Assembly: GCA_025451845.1 (NCBI GenBank)
Contig: JANWJS010000036.1
Coordinates: 1 to 53,597, forward strand
Direction: 5' to 3'
DNA length: 53,597 nucleotides
Source of the DNA: Steroidobacteraceae bacterium
GTDB lineage: Bacteria > Pseudomonadota > Gammaproteobacteria > Steroidobacterales > Steroidobacteraceae
Shown here: in pieces, positions 52,630 through 53,597 of the stretch
Numbering within the stretch: the first letter of the stretch is position 1
How the letters are laid out: each line of letters starts with the position of its first letter
Made by a program: the position numbers and the translations under genes
Notes under the pieces: model-generated
What the model saw: the letters and a program-made list of their open reading frames with translations, nothing else
Databases searched by the model: none
Told to the model about the DNA's origin: nothing

Positions 52630-52908
52630 ATGCCCCGAGTCGCTGTAGACGACAACAAGCGGATGAATCTGCGGGTGCAGCCCGACCAGAAGGCGACGCT
52701 GTTGCGCGCGGCCGCGCTCCGGAACACGGACCTGACCGATTTCGTGCTGCAGCAGGCCTTGCGTGAGGCGCGCGCCGTGATCGAGGAAGCCGAGCGCGTC
52801 GTGCTCACGGGGCGCGACAGTCTCCGGGTGCTCGACATGTTGGAACACCCGCCAGCACCGAACGCCAAGCTCCGCAAATCAATCGCAGCGCTGCCGAAGC
52901 GGAGATGA
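52630..52908 (+). CDS. tacA: TacA-type antitoxin (DUF1778)
   Basis: 92 residues. The DUF1778 ribbon-helix-helix pattern is clear: Arg-Met-Asn-Leu-Arg-Val, Lys-Ala-Thr-Leu-Leu-Arg-Ala-Ala-Ala-Leu, Thr-Asp-Phe-Val-Leu-Gln-Gln-Ala-Leu, then a C-terminal helix with Leu-Thr-Gly-Arg-Asp-Ser-Leu-Arg-Val-Leu-Asp-Met-Leu that binds the acetyltransferase. It overlaps tacT by 4 bases (ATGA). The upstream inverted repeat fits conditional self-repression. Confidence 0.92.
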   Translation: MPRVAVDDNKRMNLRVQPDQKATLLRAAALRNTDLTDFVLQQALREARAVIEEAERVVLTGRDSLRVLDMLEHPPAPNAKLRKSIAALPKRR

Positions 52909-53432
52909 CGGTTCCCGCCTGGCGCGAAGAAGCGATCTCAAAAAGGCACGATCGCAAGTCCTTCGATTGCGGCGAGTCCGCGCTCAACGAGTTCCTCCAG
53001 AGGTACGCGCGCCAGAGCCACGAGGCCGGCGGCGCTAAAACCTTCGTCGCGGTCAAAGAGGCCGATGGCAAGACGATCCTCGGCTACTACAGTCTGGCAC
53101 CGGCGGCGCTCGCTTACGCCGACACGCCGGAGTTGATGCGACGTGGGCTTGCCCGTCACGACGTGCCGGGCTTCAGGCTCGCGCGCCTCGCAACTGACCT
53201 GAAGCTGCAGGGGCAGGGCCTCGGTGGCCAGCTTCTCGCGGCGGCCGCGCGCCGCTGCCTGCGCGTCGCTGCTGAAGTGGGCGGCGTCATTCTCATCATC
53301 GACGCCAAGAGCGAGCGGGCGGCAGCGTGGTATGCCAGCTACGACGCCGTGCCATTGGCGGACAAGCCGCTGACGCTCGTGATGGCACTTGCGACCTTCG
53401 AGGCCGATCTTAAGACCGGCGGACACCTCTGA
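52905..53432 (+). CDS. tacT: TacT-type GNAT acetyltransferase toxin
   Basis: 175 residues. It carries Phe-Asp-Cys-Gly-Glu-Ser-Ala-Leu-Asn-Glu-Phe-Leu near the N-terminus, the substrate strand Gly-Tyr-Tyr-Ser-Leu-Ala, the acetyl-CoA loop Gln-Gly-Gln-Gly-Leu-Gly-Gly, and Ala-Ala-Ala-Trp-Tyr near the end, where the catalytic Tyr lies in the family. TacT enzymes acetylate aminoacyl-tRNA and stop translation. It is intact, full length, and paired with the DUF1778 antitoxin. Confidence 0.92.
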   Translation: MTVPAWREEAISKRHDRKSFDCGESALNEFLQRYARQSHEAGGAKTFVAVKEADGKTILGYYSLAPAALAYADTPELMRRGLARHDVPGFRLARLATDLKLQGQGLGGQLLAAAARRCLRVAAEVGGVILIIDAKSERAAAWYASYDAVPLADKPLTLVMALATFEADLKTGGHL

Positions 53433-53597
53433 AACCTATCCTAATCGGCAGTAAACAGCCATTTCTATGATGGTTCATCCCGCCTGAATGCGCTGCGGCA
53501 CGCGTGGCATGACGCACCGGCGCGGCGCGCCATGCGGGACTCTACGCGCCCACAGCGAGATCGACCTGAGGCATTGGCTTCGGCAAGAGGCGATCGC

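Noticed and set aside
1..53597. CRISPR arrays, tRNA or rRNA genes, prophage
   Set aside because: No spaced direct repeats, no cloverleaf or rRNA sequence, and no phage structural genes were seen by eye; a tRNA scan was not possible.
53433..53597. Possible gene after tacT
   Set aside because: 165 bases to the window end with no supported frame.

Overview
The window is high-GC DNA from a gammaproteobacterium. Gene content (Nuo complex I, Tyr catabolism, ECF/FecR/TonB receptor with STN domain, GT9 and GT2 lipopolysaccharide-type transferases) fits the Xanthomonadales/Nevskiales/Steroidobacter neighbourhood. That placement is an inference; no rRNA or tRNA gene was seen.

Region 1 (1-9.1 kb) is core: the end of nuoL, then nuoM and nuoN, a soluble chemoreceptor-like protein, the homogentisate branch of tyrosine breakdown (fahA-hmgA) with a divergent MarR regulator over a perfect inverted repeat, and a queuosine-precursor transporter. 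Region 2 (9.1-15 kb) has two small secreted proteins, a HAD hydrolase, a CPA2 cation/proton antiporter and a GT9 glycosyltransferase.

Region 3 (15-24.1 kb) is a glucan-type cluster: a GH3 beta-glucosidase divergent from a tightly packed set of SbmA/YddA-like ABC protein, glucoamylase/GH144-like protein, GH15-like glucoamylase and a secreted CocE-like hydrolase. The three glycosidases have no visible signal peptide, so oligosaccharide import followed by cytoplasmic cleavage is the simplest reading. The ABC ATPase motifs are mostly altered, and the CocE-like protein has Gly where the nucleophilic Ser should be.

Region 4 (24.3-43.5 kb) holds a lipoprotein, an apparent operon of 4-hydroxyproline epimerase, metallo-hydrolase and acetolactate synthase-like enzyme, an ECF sigma-FecR-TonB receptor unit closed by a 16-bp stem hairpin, a decayed ATP-dependent DNA ligase, a GT2 transferase, a GlpF-type channel, an unrecognised 358-aa protein, a PrmC-like methyltransferase and a large UPF0182 membrane protein.

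Region 5 (43.5-53.6 kb) is an accessory graveyard. Four intact toxin-antitoxin-type pairs (parDE, HTH-nucleotidyltransferase, vapBC, tacAT) sit among at least seven broken genes (glutathione reductase, a secreted protein, a ComEC-like metallo-hydrolase tail, IS66 transposase, NmrA-like protein, NAD(P)-binding protein, GH3 glucosidase). A short repeat family with 20-bp terminal inverted repeats lies just past the stop codons of two of these pairs. This region is the most interesting part of the window.
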